Source: Lineus longissimus
Taxonomy: Eukaryota; Nemertea; Pilidiophora; Heteronemertea; Lineidae
NCBI RefSeq assembly: GCF_910592395.1
Contig: NC_088324.1
Coordinates: 746,001-810,000 of the forward strand
Reading direction: 5' to 3'
DNA: 64,000 bases
Position numbers and translations under genes: made by a program. Position 1 is the stretch's first letter. Each line of letters begins with the position of its first letter. Positions 26,280 through 37,674 of the stretch are shown in pieces. Under the pieces are notes generated by a model. The model did not search any database. It had not been told where the DNA came from and was given only the letters and a program-made list of their open reading frames with translations.

Positions 26280-27640
26280 GAGTTAAGATTTTAACCAGGC
26301 AAGATTTTGATGTCAAGCAGACGGTTTGACAGCAGATGTTGAAAGCTGATTCGGTCTTAAGTCTGGCTCTGTTCATTGGCGCCACTACTGCTCTCTGCAG
26401 CTGACATGATACGTTACTCTCCCCTTCCAAGTCAATGAAGTACATGTAGACTCGATGCTGGATAATCACGTTAATAGTACATACAGACTTTATCTAATTT
26501 CTTAGGGGTGGTTGTGAGAGGTGAACTATTCAACATGAAAGCTACATGACTGCACCAGTTGGCTACTCGAACCAGAGAGATCCTGAGAACTCATAACGAG
26601 CCAGAGGAAACTTCGGAAATCGTAGCCCGGCAGTTTTGTGAAAATCAAGAAGAACAATTCTACAAGGGCTTGCAATGCTTTAATGGGATGGACACTGGGA
26701 ACTTGATCTTTCCATTCGCTTCACTCCGACAAAATGTTTGAAGTACCAGCACTGTTACTGGTCCTGGACTTTATAACTCTTTGATAGATGACGGAAATGA
26801 TGAATCACTGGACAAGCGGGGTATTGGCACAATTAGATGGGAGCGGGAACTTCATGGTGTTGTAGTACAAATAGCCTGGGTCAAACTTGATATGGATATG
26901 GCCTCAATTGAATTTCACCCCAAAACACAGAACAAGTGGGGTTCAATTCGGTGCTTAAATTGACACCCGATGTTGGAGTTGGCATCGAGTAACATGATCA
27001 CTCCACGGTACGAACAAATCTGTTTTAGTCTGTGTAACCTTAGATGCTGCACATCTGTTTCATTGTATTTAAAGGAATCGCCGTTTTACCCGAATTGATT
27101 GCAATGGTTTCTATCATAAGAGTACATATTTCAATAGATTAGGCATAGAAAGAGTACATGTTACATTTCAAATCGAGTTGCACCACACTTTTTCACACTA
27201 GTGAGAGCAAATCAATCTCATTTGCTTCAGTAACAGCATACAGGCTCTAGTTGTTCCAACCGATGGTCAGAAATAAGTAGAATATCGTGATAAAGGAAAG
27301 TGAAATAACCAAATAACACACTTCAACTTGTACGGTCAGATGCTCTTTCGGGAAGGTCGACGTTCCAGTTTCTGTATATAGATGGCGACATCGTGGTACT
27401 GGCAGGTCACCTTGTCTTTGGGAAGTGTCTATCCTGACAACTGCTGACCATGTAGATAACATTTCCGTCTGATCTGATTCTTGGGCAGGCCGCTAGTTAG
27501 CAAATATGTATATATATCTCGTTAATGAATGGCCGGAATCGTATAAAATCAGGATCTTTTCGGGATTTTCAATCCGAGTCGTAAGCCAGATATAAAATGT
27601 TGCTTCACTTTGCTGCCACTAATGCAGAGGGTCTTTTACC
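26280..27640. other. Intergenic, no supported gene
   Basis: Short ORFs occur on both strands but none has a recognisable domain, good splice context or repeated structure. Confidence 0.4.
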
Positions 27641-27649
27641 TCAGTGACC

Positions 27650-27859
27650 CGTAAGGCAGACGTTACATAGAGCTTCACGCTTCACTCCTCACGCCTCATG
27701 CTTCACGGTTCACTCGTGACGCGAAGAATTTCCAAGGCATTTCAACTTAGGCAACAGGGCTCATTGAAATACCTTGTTAATTCTTCGGTTCACGAGTGAA
27801 CCGTGAAGCATGAGGCGTGAGGAGTGAAGCGTGAAGCTCTATGTAACGTCTGCCTTACG
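27650..27859. mobile_element. Near-complete 210-bp palindrome (MITE-like)
   Basis: The left arm from GTAAGGCAGACGTTACATAG and the right arm ending CTATGTAACGTCTGCCTTAC are perfect inverted copies over about 69 bp. Imperfect complementarity continues to the centre (GAAGAATT, CAAGG, ATTTCAA). The arms contain a CTTCAC/CCTCAC repeat. No convincing target duplication was found. Confidence 0.75.
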
Positions 27860-28485
27860 TGTACCGATCCAGCACGACAAAGTCGACCTGATTGTGACGG
27901 GACATGTCTTCAGTTACGTTACCGTCATTTTAGCAGACGACCCGAACCATTCTTGCAGAGGTGAACTCATATCTTCGCCTCCTGTCGGGCCACTCATGCT
28001 TTAATTATAACCACGGTTGATAAATGAAGAAACAAGTCATTACAATAACCACAAACATTTAATTAACAAATGACTGAGTGGCAAATGTACAGCGTGACTT
28101 TATATACAGTAGCAAGAGAAAACAAGCATTGCTTAAACTCAAAACAACTTCATTGTGAACTCTAATCTTCCTACATGCGGGAGAATTCAACTTACCTCGA
28201 CGCGAGTCCATGTCATAAAATTTTCTAAGTTCTGATAATACCGTAATATAGTAGGGGTAGCAAAATAATAGATGGAACAGCTTGTATTACCTGTACGAAT
28301 GGTGGTATTTTGTAGGCCTTCAATCAGCCCCTCAATCAATCGAATGATGTAAGGCCTAGAAATGTCTATAGGGCATGACACGCGCCTGATCAAGGCCCAC
28401 ACTGCAAAATTTGTTTTCCAAACGAAGACGAATGATCTGCTTTTGGATTATTTTGGTTCTTTCCTCATGCTGTTCAAATACGGCG

Positions 28486-28747
28486 ATGGACGAGGCTGGG
28501 GGAGCGCGAAGGCGACGGCTTCAGGCATACTCCTTACAGCAAAAAATCGATTATTTGGATGAATATTGGTTAGCTCATTTAGAAGGGCTGGAACATGGGC
28601 AGACACCAACTCATTTTGCAAGATTCCGAAATATTCGGGCGCCGACATTTCAGGACTGGATAAGAAACGAAGATGACATTAGAACTGAGTTTGTAGAGGG
28701 TCAACGACGACGATGACGAATGAGAAGATACCGGCAACTTGGCAATG
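28486..28747 (+). pseudogene. CENP-B/Tigger-like DNA-binding protein, exon 1, with in-frame TGA
   Basis: The ATG at 28486 opens MDEAGGARRRRLQAYSLQQK, leading into a helix-turn-helix of the CENP-B N-terminal/psq type (LQQKIDYLDEY, then PTFQDWIRNEDDI). The frame meets TGA at 28714-28716 after GQRRR. If that codon is read through, the frame continues RMRRYRQLGN to a good donor G|GTAAGC at 28747/28748, which joins in phase to the exon at 30551. The TGA sits at a CGA-like position in a run of CGA codons, consistent with a CpG transition. The locus could be a decayed transposase, a domesticated gene allele carrying a nonsense change, or a sequencing error. Confidence 0.55.
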
Positions 28748-28926
28748 GTAAGCAATCGATTTCCACAGGCTAAAGGAAACCTATCGCGAAACGCTTGTAA
28801 AAATGGGGAGTTTTGAACGGCCCGGTTAAAACCTAAGGCGGAAATAAGCTTCCATTCTTAAAATTTAGCAGTTTCGAGTTCCCCCGGGTCGTGAGCTGGC
28901 ATCAAGGTAACATTGCATATCGTGCA

Positions 28927-28976
28927 TAACATTACTGACTCCAGTCAATTTTAATTGACTGGAGTCAGTAATGTTA
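28927..28976. repeat. Perfect hairpin 1, 24-bp arms, 2-nt loop
   Basis: Left arm ends CTCCAGTCAATT, loop TT, right arm begins AATTGACTGGAG. All 24 pairs match. Confidence 0.85.
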
Positions 28977-29040
28977 ACTAATTAGGTGATTACATCTTAT
29001 GCAGTTAAAACTGCATAAGATGTAATCACCTATTTAGTTA
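28975..29040. repeat. Perfect hairpin 2, 24-bp inner arms, 2-nt loop
   Basis: Inner arms AGGTGATTACATCTTATGCA and its complement flank a central AA between matching GTT/AAC ends. After one mismatch (28982/29033), pairing resumes for seven more base pairs. It is directly adjacent to hairpin 1. Confidence 0.85.
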
Positions 29041-29399
29041 TTTTTACAACGTTCAGCCAGTCTAAATAAAGATTTTGATCTCTTTAAGCATAAACTATTT
29101 GCTTGTTCACAGAAAAGTCATATGATTGTATACAGCTGATAATTAGGCCATTGTTTGTGCTTAAAGGCCATATATCAAGGTTTGAAAACATGCTTGATAC
29201 TCATGAAATATGTTGAGGGTTAAAAAAACAAGATCCCAGACATTAAAAAAATTCTAATAATAAAGTCATTATTTAGTTATTTCAATTTTCAATTTTAAAC
29301 TATTTGAATTTCCCACCACACACAACTTTAGATTAGTTCCACATGTGGCCGCTAGGGATTTTTTGATGACGTAGATCAGGTCAGTCAGAACAAAGCAAG

Positions 29400-29552
29400 A
29401 TGGCTTCCGCATACAGTTCAGAGAGTGAGAGCAGTGAATTTGAGGATGTTTTGGTCGATACAGAAGGATATTTAAACGTTGAGCTGTACATGTTCGAGCC
29501 ATTAATATCACTAGATCATAATGAGAGTGATCATTCGGACGAAAGTGATTAG
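29400..29552 (+). CDS. Short acidic Ser/Glu-rich ORF, function unknown
   Basis: The ATG at 29400 opens a 50-codon frame, MASAYSSESESSEFEDVLVD, ending at TAG after SDHSDESD. The run of Ser, Glu and Asp resembles acidic N-termini of intrinsically disordered proteins encoded near transposons in marine invertebrates. That resemblance is loose. It lies within the intron of the CENP-B-like gene and may be a stray remnant or an exon. Confidence 0.3.
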   Translation: MASAYSSESESSEFEDVLVDTEGYLNVELYMFEPLISLDHNESDHSDESD

Positions 29553-29937
29553 AATTTGTGGTTAATCAATTTGCATGGCAGACCTGCCGATATAGCAAAG
29601 AAGACATTGATAGACGGTTGCAGATGCATAACATGTATGATTTTTGAACAGACTAATGTTGCACAATATTGTTTCGCCTCGTCAGTGTTGTATCGCCAGT
29701 TATGTCATGACGCTGAACTACTATTGAAAAGTGACGGTATTATGCACAATCATCTTGACTTGACGATATAATGCCGTGCAACGCTAGATAGGCCTAGATG
29801 TCAGATGACAATAATCTGTCATTGACAGTGGCTGTCACTGACACTGACCTGTGTCGCTGTCACCTTGCTATGGCTGGAACACAAGAAGACACTATGCGGT
29901 ATCACAGGCCCCTACACATTATGTATAACAACCGACC

Positions 29938-30243
29938 TCAGCAGCCTCGGGCATTAAATGCAATTGACATGGTTGGAACAGCTGTTTTTAACAAGTGGCA
30001 TTTAATATTCAGTTGGATGCAGATATCCGGCTTCATGTGATAATCCGTATCGATAAAGTGATCACTGCAAAGTTTGGCCGAAGGCCCAGGCTTCCAACAC
30101 TCCAAACGTTTGCACTTCCGAATCCACAGCTTCCTCCTCTCTCGTTCAACTGGCTTTGGAAATTCATGAAAATGGGTCCCATCCGTCATTCGATTGTTCT
30201 TTGTGCTAGCCTTGACACAATTCGGAGCCACACAATACACCAT
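29938..30243 (-). CDS. THAP-domain protein or exon (101 aa)
   Basis: The ATG at 30243 opens MVYCVAPNC, and the frame then carries the C2CH zinc-finger pattern: CVAPNC near the N-terminus and LCSDHF about 50 residues later. The family's invariant Trp is seen in KLWIRKC, Phe in HFHEFPK, and the closing LLKTAVPT motif is at about residues 84-91. The domain is therefore complete. THAP domains are sequence-specific DNA binders found in transcription factors and in P-element-type transposases. The ORF stops ten residues after the domain, so it is either a THAP-only protein or the first exon of a larger one. It lies antisense inside the intron of the CENP-B-like gene. Confidence 0.7.
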   Translation of the reverse strand: MVYCVAPNCVKASTKNNRMTDGTHFHEFPKPVERERRKLWIRKCKRLECWKPGPSAKLCSDHFIDTDYHMKPDICIQLNIKCHLLKTAVPTMSIAFNARGC

Positions 30244-30550
30244 AGTGAATGAAACACATTACTTCCAGGTGTGCATAATTAATTAAGGCCCTCCTGCTTT
30301 TATGATTGCATGACATGTACAGATGACCTGATCTACATCACAACTTTTGCTGAACCCGCCGCCTGGCTCTAACAAGCCAGTTGCTAGCCTGATCAGGTAA
30401 TCAAGTTGTCAAACACATAATTGGCTATATCTTCAAAATGGATGGAGCTAATTGCATTTGGTTTTCTGTATTGTATAAAGTGTTCGGTACACTTTTGAAA
30501 TCGTCTTACAGCAGAAAATGGCAAAAAACCTTGATATATGACCTTTAAAG

Positions 30551-30773
30551 GTTTCTGGCCCGAGGTGGAAGATTCTCTAGCAGACTGGTATCGAAATAGA
30601 AGGATGCTGGGTTTTCCCGTAGCTGGGAAAGATCTCACAGGACAAACAACGAGGGAATTTCGTCAGTGGATCGGGGAATTGCCAGATGGAGATATGGAAC
30701 TCTTAGAGAGGGACCGCCCCCATAGGCTGGACTTTAGGGCATCACAGTCATGGCTGAAGGGATTCATGCAAAG
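30551..30773 (+). pseudogene. CENP-B/Tigger-like DNA-binding protein, exon 2 (Tc5-type HTH)
   Basis: Acceptor CTTTAAAG at 30543-30550, donor AG|GTGAAT at 30773/30774. Joined in phase 1 to the 28486-28747 exon it reads LGN-G-FWPEVEDSLADWY, then RRMLGFPVAGKDL and DFRASQSWLKGFMQR. This is the hallmark of the second CENP-B/Tc5 helix-turn-helix (W near the start, G-x-P-V, F-x-A-S-x-x-W-L). The next exon, expected to begin in phase 2, and a DDE transposase domain were not found in the window, so the gene is partial or broken. Confidence 0.6.
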
Positions 30774-30779
30774 GTGAAT

Positions 30780-31860
30780 CATATTAATGTATTACGTTTC
30801 TATTGTTCGTTGACCCTAACGGCGTCGTCCCATTTCTATCGAAGAACGCAGGCACAGTACCATTCACTTTCGGTCCGTGTAATAGACATGCTTACATATA
30901 AAGACTTAACGTTGTGATGGAACTAGACTCTTCATGTTGTGATGGAATTAATTCACAGACATGGGAATACATTTAGTGTTTTAGTATACCCTATCCCTGC
31001 TGTGACTGATCCTGTAGGCCTAGGCCATCATCGCCGACTCAAATTCGGAAGCACACACGAAAAACGCCATAATACACATCTGCAATACACACTTCAGTGG
31101 AACAACGCTCAGCGGACATACCTTCCTCCGCATGACATGGCTCTGCTGCCATTGGCGAACAGAATATATTGACATTGAGTGACAGTGTGACGAACCAGTG
31201 GAAAAAGCCCGATCTGGGAAGAAGTTCTTTTTGATCGAACTTTATAGAGAGGTGTTCCAATGAGGAACCTGCGGAACTAAAAATCTAGATGGCAGCACCA
31301 GTACTAAACGGTACACTTCCAGTGCATTTTCTAATAAAATTAAATTTTGTTGATTTTCTCTCTAAAACTCATCAAAGTAAAATTAGGGACCAATAAAAGA
31401 ACATTTTTGATGCTATTTCCCCATGTAGAGTAATTAGGGGATGAAATATTCAATAATCATTGACCAGGGAAATAGCTTTCTCATTACAACCACGGTCCAC
31501 TTGCCTGCAGGGTCCCCTATTGGCACGTTTTCTTGTGCAGGTTCCTCATAACAGAGGTCTAATTGGAAGCTGAACATAACAAATTTGGGGAAATCAATCC
31601 GTGTTTTGAGGAAAACCAAGATTTTCACTCGGGCAATACTGACAATAATGAACCACGCACACACAACGCATGCTGATAGGACATCAGTTTTCCCTCACTT
31701 ATTGGTCAAACATTCATATCTGCAGTCAGACCGTCGGCCATTTGTGGTCAGTAACTTTCGAACAAGAGCCTCTCAAGGTGCAGGAAATGACCACTAAGAC
31801 CTAATCATATCTACAGTAAGCTAAATTCGAGACAAATCCGAATTAATACTTCTTCAGTTA
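30780..31860. other. No supported gene
   Basis: Several short ORFs on both strands lack domains. I see no exon that would continue the CENP-B-like gene in phase 2. Confidence 0.35.
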
Positions 31861-31868
31861 AAGAATGC

Positions 31869-32616
31869 AGCTATTGCGGGCCTAGCCAATTAAGCCAATT
31901 AGTGCACCTGCTTAATTGGTCCTGGCAAGCCTAATGGAAAATGCATAGGAAATATCAATAAAGTTGGCTTTTTGGGCGGGGTGTTAAAATAATCCCAACT
32001 CCCGACTTCTGACACAATTCTATATATGTCTAGGTATTTACTGGCAAAATTTGGAGTGATTTGGATGGAAATTCGATGTGTCCATCTATAGGTTGAAAAT
32101 TTTGGTAAATCTGTAATGCTTCACTCGTAGCCCGTAGTGTAAATTCCTGAGAAAGTGGGTTTTGGGGGCTTTTCTAGCTGCGCTAGCTCCGAAACTATAC
32201 ATTTGATACAAACTCCCGACTTCAGACGTGGTTGATATAACTCTTAGGATTATATTCCCAAGATTTCAGCTTTATTGGAGAAAAATTCATAGTGTCCATA
32301 GGGGGGTTGAAAATTGGAGGATTTTCAATTTTTTTCCCAACAAATATGCGAAAAATATTACTTTCCACCTAGAATTAATCAAAATTTCGCAAACTATCAT
32401 AAAGTACTTCCTTGCAACAATCATTTGTGAAGCTTTCAAAACTTTTGGCTGATTTATTTGACCCTAAATCAGCAAAAACCAAACATTTTAGTGTTTGTAT
32501 GCACCAATGCACAGGAGGCTAATTGCCAGATTAATTCACACCTGTCCAATCTCAAACAATAGGAATGATGGAGTCTCCCTCTATTCAAAACAGAGTGTGC
32601 TAGGCCCGCAATAGCT
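31869..32616. mobile_element. Non-autonomous DNA transposon, 748 bp, 18-bp inverted termini
   Basis: AGCTATTGCGGGCCTAGC at 31869-31886 is exactly complementary to GCTAGGCCCGCAATAGCT at 32599-32616. The interior holds two diverged copies of a roughly 200-bp unit (ACTCCCGACTTC followed by GTGTCCATA and GGTTGAAAAT). No transposase and no sure target duplication. Confidence 0.65.
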
Positions 32617-32649
32617 GGTAATGATGGGATATGTCCCAATCTCTTAACC

Positions 32650-33440
32650 ATTTAGTTGAGGACTTTCATTTTGGCCAGCCAATAATATGTTACTGTGTGG
32701 AGCCACCGGAGAAAACAGCGCATTATCTACCAGCTTCAATTGTGATAAGTTGCTTACACTTACACTGATGTAGGCACAGTTTTCAAATGATGGATAAAAC
32801 CGCGCCAAAAGAGCAGGCCGAGTCATGACCATTAGCTTCCTGAGAGATGTTGGCAAGACAGCATATATTATACTCGACATCAGAATATGCAGAATAAGGT
32901 ATTCTCTCATTGTTCACCAGAAATCGACCAAACGAAAAACTTACGAAAGAAAATAGAATTGTTCGCAAAAAATTTCATACTTGATTCTCATTAGCAAAGT
33001 ATTTAAAAATCTTACACGTGTTTGATAGACTCGGTGCTTCGTGACCGTAGCTTTATGCGTGTCTAATGCAAGCAAACAGAAAAAAAACTTGGATCCGTGT
33101 CGCGTGTATTTATTATATTCAATGATACGAGGACGTTGTCTGTTGGTTATGGGGCCGCCGATGTCAGTCGATATCTCCATCGATCTCCCCATTTCCTCCG
33201 CGTTATAAAGCAACTTAGTTATGAGGACCTGCCCTAATCCCCACAACCGGGAATATGTCCTTATAGTGAGGGAAAACTTATTCCAGGTCCCCCTAACGAC
33301 GTGCTAACAAAAGTACGCGGATGTCTATAAGTATACGTATAAATTTTGCTATAATTCGCGGATCTCAAACTCTCCAGTATCAGCCCTTACCCGAGGTTAA
33401 AGAATACGGAAATTAACAGCCGGAACATTGACTTGTTTAG
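32650..33440. other. 3' flank of the minus-strand Rac-like gene
   Basis: No supported CDS. It includes a possible polyadenylation signal for the GTPase gene at 33109-33114. Confidence 0.4.
33109..33114 (-). promoter_or_regulatory. Candidate polyadenylation signal AATAAA
   Basis: AATAAA on the minus strand about 335 nt past the stop codon of the minus-strand Rac-like gene. Confidence 0.4.
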
Positions 33441-33447
33441 CCACGGA

Positions 33448-35217
33448 TCATAACAGTCTACACTTCTTATTTCCATTATTGGTCTGCAATTTCACTGGTT
33501 TCATTGCAGCCTGCACAGCCGTGTTGAAAACAGTGGTCAAGTTCTTCTGCGTCAATGCGGAGCATTCAATGTATCTGTAAGCACCTATCGTCTTGGCCAT
33601 AGCAAGCCCTTGCACGTTGCTGATTGGTTTCTTATTCTGATGACATAATACATCGATGAGGTCATCGTCCTCGCGCAGGTCCTCTTTAGTCCCGATTAGA
33701 ACTATTGGGACGTTCGGAGAGTAGTGACGGATTTCTGGATACCACTTTACGCGCACGTTTTCTAGTGAGGTGGGGCTGATCAGGGAAAAACACACTAGAA
33801 ACACATCCTGAAAACAACAAAGAATAAGAATAACTACATTATCTATCAAGGGGAATCATCATATGTGTTAAAGTGATCTCCTACCGGTCTTCTGCAAAGT
33901 TGAAAAGGAGCGCTATAAGGAGATTGACAAGGTCACTCCAGTAAGAATTGTATTCACCCGAATGACCCGTTAACCATGGCCTGTGCACGGACGTGTGTTG
34001 CCTCCAAGGAAACCATACCTCCTGTTCACCAGTCGCAGTGTAGGCCTACTGAATGAACGTTAGCTTTCATGATCTTGTACCTAAACCTCTCTATTAGCAT
34101 CCTGGATAGTGGTGCATAATGTAGGATGAGACAAGACCACAATTGATTTTTTAAGCCTTTTAGCAGTTAAATTGTCAATGTTTGACCGCGACGCATCAAA
34201 GAACGCGTCAAGTAGTGAAACTGAAATTCGGATATGATATACGGGTTAGTCTTGCGAGTAACTGGTGCGATTTAAATTGGTGATTGACCACGGAATTTTT
34301 TTTTAAATTGACAAGTTTGACACAAGTGGACATTTTTACCCATAGCGGCCATTTTCACTCCAAATTTGAACCACCCCCCTATGGCCAGGTTGTCGAAATT
34401 CAAAATTATTTCTTTTACCAAACAATTTATTTATATCTGTGGACTTGCCACAGCAAATATTTTTTCAATACCTCTCCAAATATGTACTTGAGAGTAAAAA
34501 ACATGCACTCGTCTAATAGATAGGCCTGGACCCTCCAACCTATGAATATTCATTAGTGGTCTTGTCTCGGATATGATATCATCAAATGGGATCGCGGATA
34601 TTCCCCGGAAGCCTGATATTCAGCTGGGAGACAATGTCATGAACCCACATTACAGGGTTCACGAGGAATTCCATCATTATCGTTAGGTAATGGTGTTCTA
34701 ATTGTCAAGATAAGCACTTCTGACATTAAGCCAAAACTACAGTGTTCGACCACCACAGGCTCCACCACGTTTAAGGACTTCCGGGCCATTTAATCCATTT
34801 TACAAATAATGTCCATCATATTTTTGTACAGGTACCAACATGTTCCATAACTCTTTTGAATGAAAAGGTTGAAAAAAGTGGAAATCACCGAAAGGGATTA
34901 TTTCATCATTGGACATTGTCATTGGTGAAACGCTTACATGCTTTGAGTACGGTATAGGGCGGAGGTTGGGGGGTTATATCTTCTTTACTCACCGTCATTG
35001 GATAAGATAATGGTCTCAGCCTGTCGTAATCTTCTTGGCCGGCTGTGTCCCACAGGTTCAGAGAACACGGCGAGTTGTCCACCATGATATTGGCCGAGTA
35101 GTTATCAAACACGGTCATGATGTAGTCATGGCTGAATGTGTTGCTGGCGTAGGTCATCAGCATGCAGGTCTTCCCCACAGCGCCGTCTCCCACCACCACA
35201 CACTTGATGTGATCCAT
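33448..35217 (-). CDS. Rac-like small GTPase, 194 aa, two exons
   Basis: Exon 1 is 34993-35217 (75 codons from the ATG), donor ACG|GTGAGT. Exon 2 is 33448-33807, acceptor TTTTCAG|GATGTG. The intron is phase 0. The protein begins [20 protein letters not shown] (P-loop intact) and continues with [11 protein letters not shown] (switch II, catalytic Gln present), GTKEDL, ECSALT and the prenylation box CRLL, which predicts geranylgeranylation. Length matches Rac1 (192 aa). In switch I it reads YIMTVFDN, so the usual Pro34 is Met, next to the conserved Thr35. It is a diverged Rac paralogue, probably a membrane-bound regulator of actin. The order of the two exons and the intron site match the plus-strand neighbour. 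Confidence 0.9.
34124..34572. mobile_element. MITE in the Rac-like intron, 13-bp inverted termini, GGAT target duplication
   Basis: GAGACAAGACCAC (34128-34140) and GTGGTCTTGTCTC (34556-34568) are inverted copies, each flanked by GGAT. Part of its right half resembles 49874-49977, showing a dispersed family. Confidence 0.65.
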
Positions 35218-35396
35218 GGAAGTGTTGCTTCGACGTCAGGACGACTCTCCAAGGTGATGGTGACCTCTCAAATGACAAGGCGCGAATTCCTTTAGTTGTC
35301 GATAATGTCACTCTCAGTCGGTCACGGCCTGTGTTGCCTCCGTCAGATCGGCAGCGCCTCTCACATAAATATTGCAACCGCGCGTGTTAAGACCTA

Positions 35397-35491
35397 CCAA
35401 AACGATCCTTGTTTTCAACGTCTGCTTATGGAGAGTATTTAAATTGGATCCTTGTTTTCAACGTCTGCTTATGAAGAGTATTTGAATTGGA
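35397..35491. repeat. Tandem duplication of a 45-50 bp segment
   Basis: GATCCTTGTTTTCAACGTCT and the following roughly 25 bp occur twice in succession with two or three differences, upstream of the minus-strand GTPase gene. Confidence 0.7.
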
Positions 35492-35499
35492 ATGATAGC

Positions 35500-36235
35500 G
35501 TCTCAAAAAAGAAAAATTATTAAAAAATTCAATGGGGCTTACACAGCATGATCCGCCTACGACATCCTATTCCGGTTGTTAGCCTCGTGTGATTTGGCCG
35601 TCATCGTCAATCGGACAAAGACGAGATCATTATATACTCAGGATCAAATTGGAAACAATGACGTCATTTGTTTATTGACAGGGGGACCTCACACTAATAC
35701 TTAGACCATGTACAGCTTGCAGGTGTAATTGTATATGAATTAAATCATGCCTCGAGGTTACCAGTTCACGTCACAAGTTCATGGATATTTGCCCTACTTC
35801 TCGTGTTACAATACATACCATTTAGTCCAATCACGGATTATCGAGCGATCATTATGGATTATTATGATGACTGAGTATTATCCAGGAAATAGTCACAGTG
35901 AAGCCTTAAACACACCAGGAAGAATGCAAATACCTTAAAAGGTATTTCCTATATCATTGTCACAACTTCATTCTTAGAACTAATCTCGTTTTGATCATGG
36001 TTGAAAGGGAGAATCTTTCTTCACGTCAAAAGGAGTAAATCAACTCTGTCCAGGGCCTGGTTATTTGAAAAAAAAGTGTCACTGCCCGTGGGGTTTCCTT
36101 AACTTGGAATTATCTCCTTCAGCCGTTAGACTTGAAATACCAGGCAAAAAGTTAACGCCAGAGTTAGTGACAAAATTTGCTTTGAACAACTGGACCCAGC
36201 ACGGTAAAACCCGCCCTCTATAGATAGAGACCAAC
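35500..36235. other. Intergenic between divergent GTPase genes
   Basis: No CDS or clear repeat. It should contain the promoter of the minus-strand GTPase, but no diagnostic element is clear. Confidence 0.35.
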
Positions 36236-36239
36236 ATCT

Positions 36240-36800
36240 AGACACCTCCAGCGAATGACCAAGGAGAAAAATGCTAAAGGGTCCAGCGAATGGCCAAGGA
36301 GAACAAGGCTAAATGGTCTAGCGACAGGCCAAGGAGAACAAGGCTAAATGGTCTAGCGATAGGCCAAGGAGAACAACGCTAAATGGTCTAGGGATAGGCC
36401 AAGGAGAACAACGCTAAAGGGTCTAGCGATAGGCCAAGGAGAAAATGCTAAAGGGTCTAGCGACAGGCCAAGGAGAACAACGCTAAAGGGTCTAGCGATA
36501 GGCCAAGGAGAAAATGCTAAAGGGTCTAGCGATAGGCCAAGGAGAAAATGCTAAAGGGTCTAGCGACAGGCCAAGGAGAACAACGCTAAAGGGTCTAGCG
36601 ATAGGCCAAGGAGAAAATGCTAAAGGGTCTAGCGATAGGCCAAGGAAAACAACGCTAAAGGGTCTAGCGATAGGCCAAGGAGAAAATGCTAAAGGGTCTA
36701 GCGATAGGCCAAGGAAAACAACGCTAAAGGGTCTAGCGATAGGCCAAGGAGAAAATGCTAAAGGGTCTAGCGATAGGCCAAGAAGCGAGCAATGCTAAAA
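36240..36800 (+). repeat. 34/35-bp minisatellite, about 16 copies
   Basis: Monomers share GGTCTAGCGATAGGCCAAGG. Two types, ending GAGAACAACG (35 bp) and GAGAAAATG (34 bp), alternate over much of the array, giving a 69-bp higher-order unit. Early copies are more diverged. The 94-codon frame within it is a product of the 69-bp period, not a gene. Confidence 0.92.
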
Positions 36801-36804
36801 GGAT

Positions 36805-37660
36805 GTCCATTTTCCATGTGGAGTTCTGTCAACTGACGAGCGTCTCAAACCACACTATAATTGATTCTCTCCTGACTGAAGCGTAAAGACCAGACTTCGG
36901 TGAAAGTTTACGATCGATATCATTTCATACTTGACCCACTATTGTCAGTGATGACGCTTCTCCTGGTATGCTATAAATATGTTTGTATATTTGATCGGAG
37001 AGGTCAGATAAGTTGATTTACCATACACGGAAGATTGCGCAGACATTTCTTTAACCACGGTAGTCATCGTCTGCCACTCTTTGGAATCTGACCACATTAC
37101 TAGCAAATCGAGGTAGGATAAACATGTAGTTCACCTTCGTTTGAACTCCTATCCTTCTCTATACCCAGTGTTGACCGTGTGGATATCAGCCGAATTGTGG
37201 CAACGTCATCATTCCCAAATTGTCCAACAGGGCCCGTTGAGGACTAAAGTGTGAAGGATGGGATAATTGTTGTCGTACAGGGGTGGACCTTTTCATGCAC
37301 AGCAGTAGATATTTCGCCGAGTCTCGTGGCTGAGTAAAGGACAAAGAACGGCCGAGTTTATAGTGTCGTTCAAATGGCTTCTCTTGTTTATCTTTAAAGG
37401 TTAGGTTTTCTATTGCACTCCAAATGGACTGATCTATGTAAACAATACTTGAGCGGAATCCCAGAAACCACCCTACAAGAGTTCAGAAGATACATCAGAT
37501 GAAGCATTGTCAAGTGCCCTATTAGCTTCCGAAGCCGATGACGCACAGTCACTCTCTCAACCTCCAAATAAAGGACACTCGCACGACTAAGAAAGGACAC
37601 TCTCGAAATACCTAACGAAAGGGAACAAGCCACTCCAACAACATTATAGGGAAAGAACAC
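36805..37660. other. 5' flank of the plus-strand Rac-like gene
   Basis: No supported gene. Expected to hold the promoter and 5' UTR; no TATA box placed with confidence. Confidence 0.35.
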
Positions 37661-37674
37661 TTCTTGTGTTAGAG

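Noticed and set aside
26559-26963. Two 60-codon plus-strand ORFs
   Set aside because: No ATG start in the first, no domain, no splice partner; length is expected by chance.
28927-29040. Rho-independent terminators
   Set aside because: Bacterial terminators do not apply in this eukaryotic context, and the stems are not GC-rich.
29556-29771. Cys-containing ORF (CRCITCMIF) as a gene exon
   Set aside because: The few cysteines loosely recall a zinc-binding family, but spacing is irregular and there is no ATG or splice support.
36514-36798. 94-codon ORF with KGLAIGQGENAKG repeats
   Set aside because: Created by the 69-bp period of the 34/35-bp minisatellite; no start context, domain or flanking exon.
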